Of a DNA stretch of 47,344 nucleotides, positions 1 to 9,281 are shown one piece after another. Made by a program: the position numbers and the translations under genes. Position 1 is the stretch's first letter, and the number at the start of each line of letters is the position of its first letter. The notes under the pieces are model-generated. The model saw nothing but the letters and a program-made list of their open reading frames with translations, made no database searches and was not told the DNA's origin. The DNA is from Gammaproteobacteria bacterium (GTDB taxonomy: Bacteria > Pseudomonadota > Gammaproteobacteria > Immundisolibacterales > JAKLLR01), in NCBI GenBank assembly GCA_022014175.1, contig JAKLLR010000005.1, forward strand, positions 1 to 47,344. The letters run 5' to 3'.

Positions 1-548
1 CTAATGCCAACTATGAGGTCAAGCGGCTCGGTAATGCCATTGAGAGCGGTGCCCCCTTCAATACCTATCTCTGCAAGGATGGCAAGTACATCTACATTCA
101 CGGCGTGCTGGATGCCCACTGGCAGGTGATCTGCCGGATCATGGGGCGGGAGGAGCTGATTGATGATCCCCGTACCGCGACCATGCACGCCCGCCCGGAA
201 AACATCGATTTTGTGGATGAGGTAGTGGGCGCCTGGACCGCGACCCTGAATGTGGAGGAGGCCTGGAAGCTGCTAGAAACGGGTGGTGTTGCGGCGGGTC
301 CGGTGATGGATTTTCCGGAGATCATCGACTTTCCCCACTATCGGGAGCGGGATTCGGTGGTGGAGATCGAACACCCTAATCACGGCCGCCTCACGACCTA
401 TGGCGTTGGTACCAAGTACTCCCGTACACCGGCCTCGATCAAAGGCCCCGCCCCGGGTCTGGGTGAGCACAACCGGGCGGTTTACTGCGAAGAGTTGGGT
501 CTGAGTGAGGAGCGTCTGGCTGAGCTGAAGGAAGCGGGGGTCGTTTGA
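1..548 (+). CDS. CaiB/BaiF (family III) CoA-transferase, C-terminal part, truncated by window edge
   Basis: Open frame from the window start (NANYEVKRLGNAIESGAPFNTYLCKDGKYIYIHGVLDAHWQVICRIMGREELIDD...) to the stop at 548. Composition and the late '...IDFPHYRERDSVVEIEHPNHG' region resemble family III CoA-transferases. Confidence 0.8.
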   Translation, partial: NANYEVKRLGNAIESGAPFNTYLCKDGKYIYIHGVLDAHWQVICRIMGREELIDDPRTATMHARPENIDFVDEVVGAWTATLNVEEAWKLLETGGVAAGPVMDFPEIIDFPHYRERDSVVEIEHPNHGRLTTYGVGTKYSRTPASIKGPAPGLGEHNRAVYCEELGLSEERLAELKEAGVV

Positions 549-564
549 CTCTGGTAGGGGAGGG

Positions 565-1014
565 TCAGGCAAAACGGGTTAGTAATCTGTCCAGCTCATT
601 GGCAAAAGTCTGCCGGTCGGTCTGGTTCAGCCGCGGCGGGCCGCCACGTATATCCACCCCGCTGGAGCGCATGCTCTCCATAAAATCCCGCATGTTGAGT
701 CGTTCGCCGATGCTGTCCACTGAATAGCGCTCGCCGCGAGGAGTGAGGGCGTGCCCCCCCTTTTCGAGGATCTCCGCTGCCAGCGGGATGTCGGCGGTGA
801 TAATCAGGTGTCCGGCTTCACACCGTCTGACGATCTCGTTATCAGCGGCGTCAAAACCCGATGCCACTTTGATTGATTTGATGAACGGCGACGGCTTAAC
901 CCGCATCAGCTGATTGGCGACAAAAGTGGTCTCCACCCGGGTTCTGTCCGCAGCCCTGAATAAAATCTCCCTGATTACAACCGGGCAAGCGTCTGCATCG
1001 ACCCAGATTTTCAT
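565..1014 (-). CDS. yaiI: YaiI/YqxD family (DUF188) protein
   Basis: [24 protein letters not shown]...[23 protein letters not shown]...RLNMRDFME: characteristic DUF188 motifs. Confidence 0.9.
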   Translation of the reverse strand: MKIWVDADACPVVIREILFRAADRTRVETTFVANQLMRVKPSPFIKSIKVASGFDAADNEIVRRCEAGHLIITADIPLAAEILEKGGHALTPRGERYSVDSIGERLNMRDFMESMRSSGVDIRGGPPRLNQTDRQTFANELDRLLTRFA

Positions 1015-1360
1015 GAAACTGTCCGTGGGGAGGGATTTTCCCGGATCCCAGTGGTGCTCTGCTGTTGTGCGGTGGTGTAAACGGTTTTGTTCGCGGGTTA
1101 TGGCTGTTAAACGGTGGCTTTGTATACTGTCTATTTCGAATTAATTTTATATTATAAAATAAATAGTTATGTTGTTTTGGTAATGTATTACATGAGTTTT
1201 TTAGTCGGACTGAAAGAGCACGGCTGTGGCGCCCCCCGGCGGTTGCTCAGGATGCCGGGGTGGATTGTGGCCGCCTCGAAGGTTGTCGTAATAGCGTTGC
1301 TCCGTATCCCACCGGAGCTAACCTGTGGTCAGGCGGTAAAATGGTACACCTCGGCCACGG

Positions 1361-2038
1361 TCAGTTCGCCCGGTTGGCCAGAAAGATTATGGAGGCGGGC
1401 TGCTCACTCTCCGGGTCCAGCGGTTCGATGACCTCCTTGAGCTGAAAATCGTGCGCCCCGAATAGCTGAACCCAGCTCCCGAGGGTACGAAAGTACCAAG
1501 GTGGCGGGTCCTTAAAGCCCTCTCCACAGCCGCTCCAGGAACCGGGTCGCCAGCCATCCCGGTAGGGTAGATCGCCACACGCCATCAGCGGGTGGAGGGT
1601 CTGCACCAGGAACACGCCCCCTGGATTCAATAACCTGTGCATCGCGTTAAACACGTTTGTCACCGAGTCTTCACCGATCAGGGAAAAATTGCACACGGCC
1701 AGATCTAGGTGGGTGGTTTCCAGACCTTCCGCCAGACTCTCATAGGTGAGCTGCTGAAATCTGCCAGGTCCGCTGGACCGGGCCGTTTCAACCAGCTCAG
1801 CAATAGCGTCAATGCCGGTTACCGCTACTCCGGTAGCGGCAAGACGATGGGCCAACCAGCCCTCGCCACAGCCGATATCCAGTACAGTTGTCGGGTGCTG
1901 GTTGAGGACCGCATCCACAATCGCCTGGTTGGTCACCCGAAGGCGACTACCGATCCGCCCCTGGCGTATCGCGGTCGTCCAGCTTCGAGCGTTGGAGGTC
2001 CAGGATTCGATGATCTGACTGTCGTTATCCGTGTTCAA
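1361..2038 (-). CDS. class I SAM-dependent methyltransferase
   Basis: VLDIGCGEGWLAHRLAATGVAVTGIDAIAELVETAR: SAM-binding motif I. Annotated start is TTG. Confidence 0.85.
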   Translation of the reverse strand: MNTDNDSQIIESWTSNARSWTTAIRQGRIGSRLRVTNQAIVDAVLNQHPTTVLDIGCGEGWLAHRLAATGVAVTGIDAIAELVETARSSGPGRFQQLTYESLAEGLETTHLDLAVCNFSLIGEDSVTNVFNAMHRLLNPGGVFLVQTLHPLMACGDLPYRDGWRPGSWSGCGEGFKDPPPWYFRTLGSWVQLFGAHDFQLKEVIEPLDPESEQPASIIFLANRAN

Positions 2039-2556
2039 GCGACCAAGTAGCCTCGACTTGATTGGTACGGGTCCTGTTGATTATGGCCCAGATTGAAGTT
2101 GAATTTCTCTGGTGTCACAACTGCAAAATAGTGATGCGGCGTAACCCATCGTCCGGAAACACGGGGCCGGGTTGTCTGCGGCTGCCCGATCAAAAGTAGA
2201 GGTAGTCCTTGGGGCGACCCCAGAGATTATTGATGGTGTCAGATATCGCCACGGTCGATGGACTGGGGATTGATGGGTGAGGAGGTCCATCTTCTCCGAA
2301 CTGCTGCGGCCGAGCCGTTTTGAGGCGATTTTGTTTCTCAGATTAGTGGTCTTGCCTGGCCCGCAGGGCCATGTCGTCCGAGACATGGTTGACTACCCCG
2401 GTGCGGGAGGGGTGGCAGATCAGCTCGTCCCGTTCTCCGGCTGGGGCTTACCCATTGTTTAGCTTGATCTGTGTATCTGCAATGGTTGGCGGATGGCGGC
2501 CGGGTCCCCACCGCAGGTGTCAGAGTGTATCCGGGTAACCATACACGACCTGCTCC

Positions 2557-3903
2557 TCATGGTCGCATGTCGGGGATGACCACCGCCCGCTCCTTTTGGC
2601 CGAGGTTGGAAGGGTCCACCATACCCTCAATTTCCGGGCCATTGAAATAGGTGCTGTGGCCACCGAAAATGGATGCATGGTCGCGTTTGAAATTGACCCC
2701 GGTCGCCCAGTCTCCCCAGATGGCGAAGCCCCCGGGGTAGTCGAGGGGGTGAAGGCGGTAGGCGTGGGAAAACCATTTATAGAGATCGCCCTCTCTGTCG
2801 TAGGCATCGGCCATGTAGCCCATCCAGAATTCGGTATCCAGATATAGCACCTTGCGGGAGTAGGGGTGCTCCTCCGGTGGCGTGATCTCTACCACGTAGA
2901 CCTCGCGTGGCTCCCAGTCGTCCACCGGGTTCCAGTGGGGTGGATTGGCCAGGTCAAGCCTGGGGTAGCGATCCGTAAGTTCCCTGGCCTCTGGAACCCA
3001 GATCGGCTCTTTGCTCCTGCCCACAGCGAGGATGGTTTTTTTGCCCAGAAGCTTGATCTGGGGATACCACGTGGGGTCGGCACGGAAAATATTGCCGTCA
3101 TCGGTCAGGTAGTCCAGGCTGCCAATCGGAGCAAACCAGGAGGCTCCGGAGACCCGGCGGGTGCGGCGAACCTTGGCGGCATATGCCCAGGTGTCGTTAA
3201 AGGCACCGGTGTCGTAGTGGATTGCGTAGGCACCGTCACCCTGTTTATCTTTGGGGCCAAGCCAACGGGTAATATTGCGCTCTGCAATGGTACCGTCACC
3301 GATGATTGGCGCCACCCCGGGGCCGTATCGCCCCTTGGCGTAAACCACCTGGTAGGTGTAGGTTTCGGTGCGATGGAGACCCGCCTTGCGATCCACCATC
3401 ATAAAGGCGTACTCCAGCCAGTTCTGGCTGTTGCCTTTGTGCAGCGCGTACTGGAAATTCCACATGATTTTGAGTCCCGCATCCGGGTCCTGCTCATCAA
3501 TGTTGGGGAAGGGCTCTCCGACCTCCCAGCCGACGACTCGTCTGGTGGCTGGGTCCAGGGTGACTTTGCCGATGTTAGCTTCGCTGGCGGCGTCCAGATA
3601 GGGGTTCCGGGGCCAGGGCTCGGCGTGGGCCAGTTCGATTTTGAGGTTGTAGTCCCGCACTTGCATCACTACAGAGTCGAGCAACAGGTCGCTGATTTGG
3701 TGACCGTCAAAAGTGGCGTCGAGTAGCTGGTCGATGTTCGAGGTGTCGATGACCGTGCCGGCACAGAGGATTTGTCCTCCACACTCTGGCTCTTCAGCCA
3801 GCAGCCTCAGCGGGCTCGACAACAGAAGCGTTGCCAGAATCGTGATGCCCATGGAGTGCCCCGCGATCTGATAGTGCCTCCGGGGCGGATCGAGCTGTTT
3901 CAT
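2557..3903 (-). CDS. DUF1329 domain-containing protein (outer-membrane lipoprotein-sorting-like)
   Basis: N-terminal hydrophobic signal (MGITILATLLLSSPLRLLAEE), then a long protein with DUF1329-like sequence (KVLYLDTEFWMGYMADAYDREGDLYKWFSHAYRLHPLDYPGGFAIWGDWATGVNFKRDHASIF). GGGGAG ribosome-binding-like sequence upstream of the ATG. Confidence 0.8.
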   Translation of the reverse strand: MKQLDPPRRHYQIAGHSMGITILATLLLSSPLRLLAEEPECGGQILCAGTVIDTSNIDQLLDATFDGHQISDLLLDSVVMQVRDYNLKIELAHAEPWPRNPYLDAASEANIGKVTLDPATRRVVGWEVGEPFPNIDEQDPDAGLKIMWNFQYALHKGNSQNWLEYAFMMVDRKAGLHRTETYTYQVVYAKGRYGPGVAPIIGDGTIAERNITRWLGPKDKQGDGAYAIHYDTGAFNDTWAYAAKVRRTRRVSGASWFAPIGSLDYLTDDGNIFRADPTWYPQIKLLGKKTILAVGRSKEPIWVPEARELTDRYPRLDLANPPHWNPVDDWEPREVYVVEITPPEEHPYSRKVLYLDTEFWMGYMADAYDREGDLYKWFSHAYRLHPLDYPGGFAIWGDWATGVNFKRDHASIFGGHSTYFNGPEIEGMVDPSNLGQKERAVVIPDMRP

Positions 3904-4122
3904 TTTTTTCTCCCCTGTATTGGGGCCGGTGCGAGATGGTGGCCTGACCCCTGATTATTATGCGGGGATACCCTAGCAGGCTTTGACTCGTCCCACCACT
4001 GTTGAAGCATGGTCCCGCCTTTGGCCCCAAGCCATCAGTGGATGGTGTGTCATCCTACAGGCAGACCCTACTACCGTAGCGCCGCTACAATGGCGAGAAG
4101 ATCACTACAGAGGAGCAGCATA

Positions 4123-4926
4123 ATGGGGATGAAACTCTGGTGCCAGTTGCCGGCAGCCATTGATATTTCGGAGGGGCCTGCAGAAGAGGGCTATGGCGGT
4201 ACCCTCTCTCGACTATTCCAGCGGGTCGCCCGTGCCGATACACAAATTGATGTCAAACCTGCGGTGGGCGCGATTACGCCCGATCTGCTTGAGTATCCGG
4301 GATTGCGACACCTGAACGATGGCCAGATTATCCGCAGTGGCCTGGGCGCCGGGCAAGGCGGTTACGACGCGTTAGTAGTGACCTGTTTCTTTGACCCCGG
4401 ACTGGAGGCATCAAAACAGTTGCTGGCCATTCCGGTGGTGGGTATCTGCCAGTCGACTCTACTGCTGGCCAGCACCATGGGGCGGCGTTTCGCGATTATT
4501 ACCTCGGACCCCACCTACATTGGTGAGGTTGATGACAATATCGACCGCTACCACCTGCGTGATCAGGTAATCTCTCAACATCCCGTACGCACCATTACCC
4601 TGAGCTCCGAGCGGTTTTTCGGCTGCCTTGGCGGTGACTATGATGCGGCAGTGGAGAGCTTTACGGCGGTCGCAAAGGGGGCGATTGCGGATGGTGCGGA
4701 GGTGCTGATCGCGGGCTGTGGTCTGCTCTCACCGATGCTGACCGACCGGGGGGTGACCGAGATCGACGGCATACCGCTGATTGATCCCCTGGTGGCCGGG
4801 GTAAAGATGGCGGAATCTCTGGTCGATATGCAGCGCGCTGGCTTGCCTGTCATTAGCCGGGCCGGGCGGTTTCAGGGCACGCCTGCCGAGGCGGTCGAAC
4901 GGGCGCTGGCCCAGATGGATGGCTGA
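4123..4926 (+). CDS. aspartate/glutamate racemase family (hydantoin racemase-like)
   Basis: Paired cysteines in TCFFDPGLEASKQLLAIPVVGICQSTLL and VLIAGCGLLSPML. ATG at 4123 follows AGGAGC; the longer ORF start at 4009 is less likely. Confidence 0.8.
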   Translation: MGMKLWCQLPAAIDISEGPAEEGYGGTLSRLFQRVARADTQIDVKPAVGAITPDLLEYPGLRHLNDGQIIRSGLGAGQGGYDALVVTCFFDPGLEASKQLLAIPVVGICQSTLLLASTMGRRFAIITSDPTYIGEVDDNIDRYHLRDQVISQHPVRTITLSSERFFGCLGGDYDAAVESFTAVAKGAIADGAEVLIAGCGLLSPMLTDRGVTEIDGIPLIDPLVAGVKMAESLVDMQRAGLPVISRAGRFQGTPAEAVERALAQMDG

Positions 4927-4970
4927 GCTGGTCATGTTCCCGGGGCTGGCTGATCGAGTGTTGCTAAAGG

Positions 4971-5816
4971 TCAGGTGAGGAACTCATCCAGGTGCTGTAA
5001 CAGCGCTTTGGGCTGCTCTTCCGCAATCCAGTGACCGCATTCAGGGATTACCGCACCCTTCACATGATCTGCCAGCTGCTCCATACAACTCTGGACGTAG
5101 GGTCCGAGGCTGCTATCGCCGCCCAGGGCGAGCACCGGCATCTGTAGTCTGGTACGGGCGAAATTGCGGTTATCCTCCGCATCCTGAAACAGGGCGCGGT
5201 AGTACTCCAGCCCGGCCCGCAGCGCGCCGGGGGCGGCATAACAGCGGACATATTCGTCAATGTCAGCCTCGGTGATTGCGGCGGGGTTGTATGCCACATT
5301 TTTGAAAAACCAGCTGATGTAAGCTCGCTCCCGACCGCCGATCAGGAACTCCGGAACATCCCGGGCCAGATGGAATGTGAGATGCCATAGAGTCCGTTCA
5401 GCGGTAGGCGCCATCGCCTGTTCAAGGCCGAATCCCGGTAGCACGATATCCAGCACCGCCAGCCGTTCGACCCACTCAGGCCGTTGGGCTGCCAGGGCAT
5501 AGGCCACTGCCCCGCCCCAGTCGTGGCCGACGAGTTGAATCCGTTTGCAATCCAGCTGCTCCAGTAGCTGGATCACGTCCAGAGCCACGGTTTTCTTGTC
5601 ATATCCACCGGTCGGGCGGGATGAGTCTCCCAGGCCCCTTAGATCCGGCGCAATCACTCGAAAATTTCTGGCCAGTTCGGGGATTAGCCGGTGCCACTCG
5701 TGCCAGGTCTGGGGCCAGCCATGCAGAAGCACCAGGGTTTTGTCGCTCTCGCCGGCAACGACGTAGTGGAGCCGGACCTCACCAAGGTTGGCCGTATGGT
5801 GCTGTAATTTAGTCAC
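4971..5816 (-). CDS. alpha/beta hydrolase (epoxide hydrolase/haloalkane dehalogenase-like)
   Basis: VLLHGWPQTWHEWHRLIPELARNFRVIAPDLRGLGDSSRP; VGHDWGGAVAYALA nucleophile elbow; late ...ECGHWIAEEQPKALLQHLDEFL. GTG start at 5816 overlaps the stop of the upstream gene. Confidence 0.88.
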   Translation of the reverse strand: MTKLQHHTANLGEVRLHYVVAGESDKTLVLLHGWPQTWHEWHRLIPELARNFRVIAPDLRGLGDSSRPTGGYDKKTVALDVIQLLEQLDCKRIQLVGHDWGGAVAYALAAQRPEWVERLAVLDIVLPGFGLEQAMAPTAERTLWHLTFHLARDVPEFLIGGRERAYISWFFKNVAYNPAAITEADIDEYVRCYAAPGALRAGLEYYRALFQDAEDNRNFARTRLQMPVLALGGDSSLGPYVQSCMEQLADHVKGAVIPECGHWIAEEQPKALLQHLDEFLT

Positions 5817-7587
5817 TGGGCAAGCTGCTCCGGGTTTGCAGATTGATTGGGGCCGACGGCGTACTCCCGGGCACCAGACGGAAGATGCGGCTGGCCCCTT
5901 CGACATTCTCCTGGGTGGCGTAAGAGCTCCAGACCTCTCCGGTGTCCGGATCCACCGGTAGTGCCCGCATGACAGTTTCAGAGCCGGGTAGCGGATAGAC
6001 GGTGAACTGCTTCTGCGGCACGTCAAAACGGTAGACCGAATCGCTGTTGCCGCCTGAGACCCAGATCCGGTTGCGGCGATGATCCCAGCTCAGGGTGTAG
6101 GGCGCCGCGGCTCGGTCCGGCAGGTCATAGCGAGCCAGTTCGCGGCCGGCCACCGCATCGAACTCCAGCAATGGACCGCTGCCGTAGAGGGGGGTCCAGA
6201 TTACATCCCGGTTGTCGATGGCAACCCGCCGGGGGCCGCTACCCCGCTCCAGTTGGACTACGCGGGTGAGTTTGCCGGCTTCGGTATCGAACTCCACCAG
6301 TCGATTGGTACCGAGCTGGGTGATCCAGAGGTGTCTGCGGTCCGAGCGCAGGGCGAGGCCGTAGGACTGGGTGTAAAAGGCGGAATCTCCTTCGTTCTGG
6401 GGCAGGGGAAACTCTTCGATTTTGCCAGTCACAGGATCGAGGCTGGCGATTCGATTCAGGCCAATCAGATTGGTCCAGAGTCGGCCCTGGTTGTCGAAGC
6501 CGATCTCCCCCCGGGCGTTCAGACTCAGGGAGTGGATCGCGGAGAAGTCGCTGAACCCCTCGAACAGGGTCCATGCCTCTGTGGTCGGATTAAAGCGGGC
6601 AATGGCGTTGACAAATTGCAGGGTCACCCAGATGTTGCCCGCGCTATCCGGCACCAGGGTGTGGATGCCCGAGTGGGGCAGCGGTGGCTCAATGGCTCTC
6701 TGTTCGCCGGAGCGGGGGTCGATTCGTACCAGTTTGTTGTGGTGGGCTTCTGCGCCCCAGCCGTAGGTGAGCCCCCCGGGGCCTTTTGCCACAGCGACAT
6801 CATGAATCAGCCCCTTGGGTTGCCAGGGCATATCATATTCATAAACAGCGGCGCCGCTGGTGGCTAGCGGGGCCCCGTAGTCGTAGTTATCCAGATGGGT
6901 GAAGTCTGTGGGCAGGTTCTGGGCCACAAAGGGCGCGATGATCGCTTCATCATCTGCTGCAAACATGCTGGCAGCGGGGTACTCCGGCATCATCCGGTCG
7001 AGCTGGTCCGTGGGGGTGAAATAGCTGGCGAAGATATAGGCCATGTAGCGCATGGTGCCGCCCCAGAAGGCCTGGCGGTGCTCCACGGGAGTCTGCGCCA
7101 TGGTGCTGCTGATACCCCGAATTTTAGGGGAGGGAAACTGGTGGCAGGCCACACAGAGTTTCACCGTGACCCGCTTGCCGGTGCTGTCGGGGATGGCCGC
7201 CAGCCAGGCTGACGGCGGTGCGCCCTCAGCGTGATTGCCTGTGCCCCGGGCCGTGATTTCGAGGGTGGGGCCGGCCTCTGGCGACAGAATCAGATCGGTG
7301 CTCATCAGCTCGTAACCGGGCTTCCTGATCCGGGTATCTACAGCGGTCAGATCGAACTGGCCCAGGTCGACGCTGCTGAATTGGCCAGTCTCGTCGCTGT
7401 AGAGGGTAACGCTGCTGGCGGGCAGCCCCGGGCCACTCAAGATCACCAGAGCGCCAGCGACCGGGCGATCCTGAAGGTCGACAATTTGACCCGATAGACT
7501 CAATGCCTGGGTCTGGGCGGAAAACGCCAGCAAACAGGCGAGTGACAGGAGCCGTGAACGGGGCTGTTTTGTGCCTTTTCGATTCAT
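5809..7587 (-). CDS. Vgb/streptogramin-lyase-like beta-propeller protein with N-terminal carboxypeptidase-regulatory-like domain and a CxxCH motif; secreted
   Basis: Signal peptide (MNRKGTKQPRSRLLSLACLLAFSAQTQA), LSGQIVDLQDRPVAGALVILSG (CnaB/CarboxypepD_reg-like), LCVACHQF (CxxCH), then repeated propeller strands (SAGNIWVTLQFVNAIARFNPTTEAW, NQGRLWTNLIGLNRIASLDPVTGKIEEFPLP, DRRHLWITQLGTNRLVEFDTEAGKL). Confidence 0.8.
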   Translation of the reverse strand: MNRKGTKQPRSRLLSLACLLAFSAQTQALSLSGQIVDLQDRPVAGALVILSGPGLPASSVTLYSDETGQFSSVDLGQFDLTAVDTRIRKPGYELMSTDLILSPEAGPTLEITARGTGNHAEGAPPSAWLAAIPDSTGKRVTVKLCVACHQFPSPKIRGISSTMAQTPVEHRQAFWGGTMRYMAYIFASYFTPTDQLDRMMPEYPAASMFAADDEAIIAPFVAQNLPTDFTHLDNYDYGAPLATSGAAVYEYDMPWQPKGLIHDVAVAKGPGGLTYGWGAEAHHNKLVRIDPRSGEQRAIEPPLPHSGIHTLVPDSAGNIWVTLQFVNAIARFNPTTEAWTLFEGFSDFSAIHSLSLNARGEIGFDNQGRLWTNLIGLNRIASLDPVTGKIEEFPLPQNEGDSAFYTQSYGLALRSDRRHLWITQLGTNRLVEFDTEAGKLTRVVQLERGSGPRRVAIDNRDVIWTPLYGSGPLLEFDAVAGRELARYDLPDRAAAPYTLSWDHRRNRIWVSGGNSDSVYRFDVPQKQFTVYPLPGSETVMRALPVDPDTGEVWSSYATQENVEGASRIFRLVPGSTPSAPINLQTRSSLPSD

Positions 7588-7627
7588 TTTTAGCTCTCCT
7601 TTTCGGTCCCGGGTCGGTTGATCGGGT

Positions 7628-8476
7628 TCAGTGAAGCTGGGCCGCCTTTTTCTGCAGTTCGATGATTTTCTGTTGCATGGCAGGGGCATCTTCCGCAGCG
7701 GGTGCGGTCTGCAGGTAGGCTGTCAGGTCATTAAGTGCGCTGTTGAAGCACTCCAGTTTCTCGAAAATCAGCCCTCGGTTGCGGATCTCAAGGGGTTGCC
7801 CCGGGTCGATGGCCAGTGAGGCTTCGGTGTGAGTCAGGGCCTTTTCCAGCGCCCCGGCCTGTAACAGGATAGCCCCCAGGTTGCGGAGCATGCGGGTCAA
7901 AATCTCTTCGATACTTGCCGGTGCCAGCAGCCTTGCCAGACCGGGGGCGTTGAGACCCCGCAGGGCTGGATTATGCTTCAGTTCAGCAGCCAGGGTGGCG
8001 TCATCCAGTTGGCTGCCATGGGCGAAGGCGTCGATGATGGCGGTTTGCCCATCCAGATTAGCGCGTACCAGAAAATGGCCGGGGAAGGAGACCCCTTCCA
8101 GATCGAGTCCCGCCAGACGCCCTGTTTCGATATAGATCACCGAGAGGCTGATGGGGATGCCGGTACGTTCATCCAGCACCCGATTGAGATAGCTGTTGTC
8201 GGTGTCGTAGTAGTTGTCTGAGTTCGGCGCCAGGCCGAATTCGTGAAACAGCACATGGTTCAGCTGCTGCAGCCGCGCCCTGGCGCCACTGGTTTTGGCG
8301 CAGCGGCGGTTAACGGTTTCAGCCAGAATCTGAAGTTGATCCAGATAGGCCTCCACCGGCAGATCCGGGTACTCCAGTCGGGCAATCTGTAGCGCACCCC
8401 GGGCGAGGCTCAGGGGCGCCTCTGGTTGACCGACGATCTTGCGGAGCTGATCGCAGGGGTTGTTCGACATAATCAT
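7628..8476 (-). CDS. SirB1 family protein (transglutaminase-like plus TPR)
   Basis: LNRVLDERTGIPISLSVIYIETGRLAGLDLEGVSFPGHFLVR core plus C-terminal TPR-like region. Confidence 0.85.
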   Translation of the reverse strand: MIMSNNPCDQLRKIVGQPEAPLSLARGALQIARLEYPDLPVEAYLDQLQILAETVNRRCAKTSGARARLQQLNHVLFHEFGLAPNSDNYYDTDNSYLNRVLDERTGIPISLSVIYIETGRLAGLDLEGVSFPGHFLVRANLDGQTAIIDAFAHGSQLDDATLAAELKHNPALRGLNAPGLARLLAPASIEEILTRMLRNLGAILLQAGALEKALTHTEASLAIDPGQPLEIRNRGLIFEKLECFNSALNDLTAYLQTAPAAEDAPAMQQKIIELQKKAAQLH

Positions 8477-8522
8477 TCTCCCTCAACTGCTTATGATCGG
8501 TCTCCTACGGGGTGGTGGCAAG

Positions 8523-9281
8523 TCAGTTCTGGTCGCTGCCCCTGTGGTCGGGTTGCAGGCGCTCTACCCAGAGCAGAGTGGCGCCCGCCACCGCGGTCGG
8601 CATGGCGAGCAGGTTGATCACCGGGACCAGACTCAGCAGCAGCGTGGCGGCACCAAAGCCAAACAGACTCAGGGGCGTCTGCCGATGCCGTCTGCGCTGC
8701 TGACGGAAATCAAGGCGGTGATTGGCCATGGGGTAGTCGAGATACTCCAGCCCCATCATCCAGGCGTTAAACCCCAGCCAGAGCGGTGCCGCGAAGAGAT
8801 TGACCAGGGGAATGAGAGTAAGCAACAGCAGTAACAGAGCCCTGCTGGCAAAGTAGAGTAGCTTGCGCAGCTCATTAAGGATATCGGGGCCGAAATTGCG
8901 TAGCAGAGTGCGCCAGTCACTGTTATCCGGCGGCTTTTGCCCGGTCAGCTCCAGTTCGACCCGCTCTGCCAGCAGGCCGTTGAAGGGGGCTCCGATCAGA
9001 TTGGCCAGGAGAGTAAACGTGTAGGTGGTGATGAGCAGCGCCACCAGCCCGAACAGAATCCAGATCACCAGATCAAACCACTGTAGCCACTCGGGCAAAT
9101 AGTCGAGCATGCCACTGGTCAGCGTCAGGGCTTTGCGGCCAATGAACCAGCCGACGCCAAGGTAGATCACCAGATTTATGGTTACAGGCAGAATCACATA
9201 AAGGCGGATGCCGGGGCGCATCAGCAGGCCCATACCCCGGAAGAGGCAGGTCGCTGCGGCCAGGGGTCTGTCCCTCTTCAA
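8523..9281 (-). CDS. cysZ: CysZ-like / EI24 domain membrane protein
   Basis: MRPGIRLYVILPVTINLVIYLGVGWFIG...NLIGAPFNGLLAERVE...FASRALLLLLLTLIPLVN. TTG start overlaps the stop of the upstream SDR. Confidence 0.8.
   Translation of the reverse strand: MKRDRPLAAATCLFRGMGLLMRPGIRLYVILPVTINLVIYLGVGWFIGRKALTLTSGMLDYLPEWLQWFDLVIWILFGLVALLITTYTFTLLANLIGAPFNGLLAERVELELTGQKPPDNSDWRTLLRNFGPDILNELRKLLYFASRALLLLLLTLIPLVNLFAAPLWLGFNAWMMGLEYLDYPMANHRLDFRQQRRRHRQTPLSLFGFGAATLLLSLVPVINLLAMPTAVAGATLLWVERLQPDHRGSDQN

Noticed and set aside
2081-2462. Possible transposase fragment in the 2.0-2.55 kb gap
   Set aside because: Looked for transposase-like strings and terminal repeats in both strands; found nothing convincing, so only the unexplained gap is reported.
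2866-3726. 286-aa plus-strand ORF
   Set aside because: Lies entirely antisense to the well-supported DUF1329 gene; GC-rich shadow ORF without family motifs.
6079-6867. 262-aa plus-strand ORF
   Set aside because: Antisense to the propeller-protein gene; no recognisable domain.
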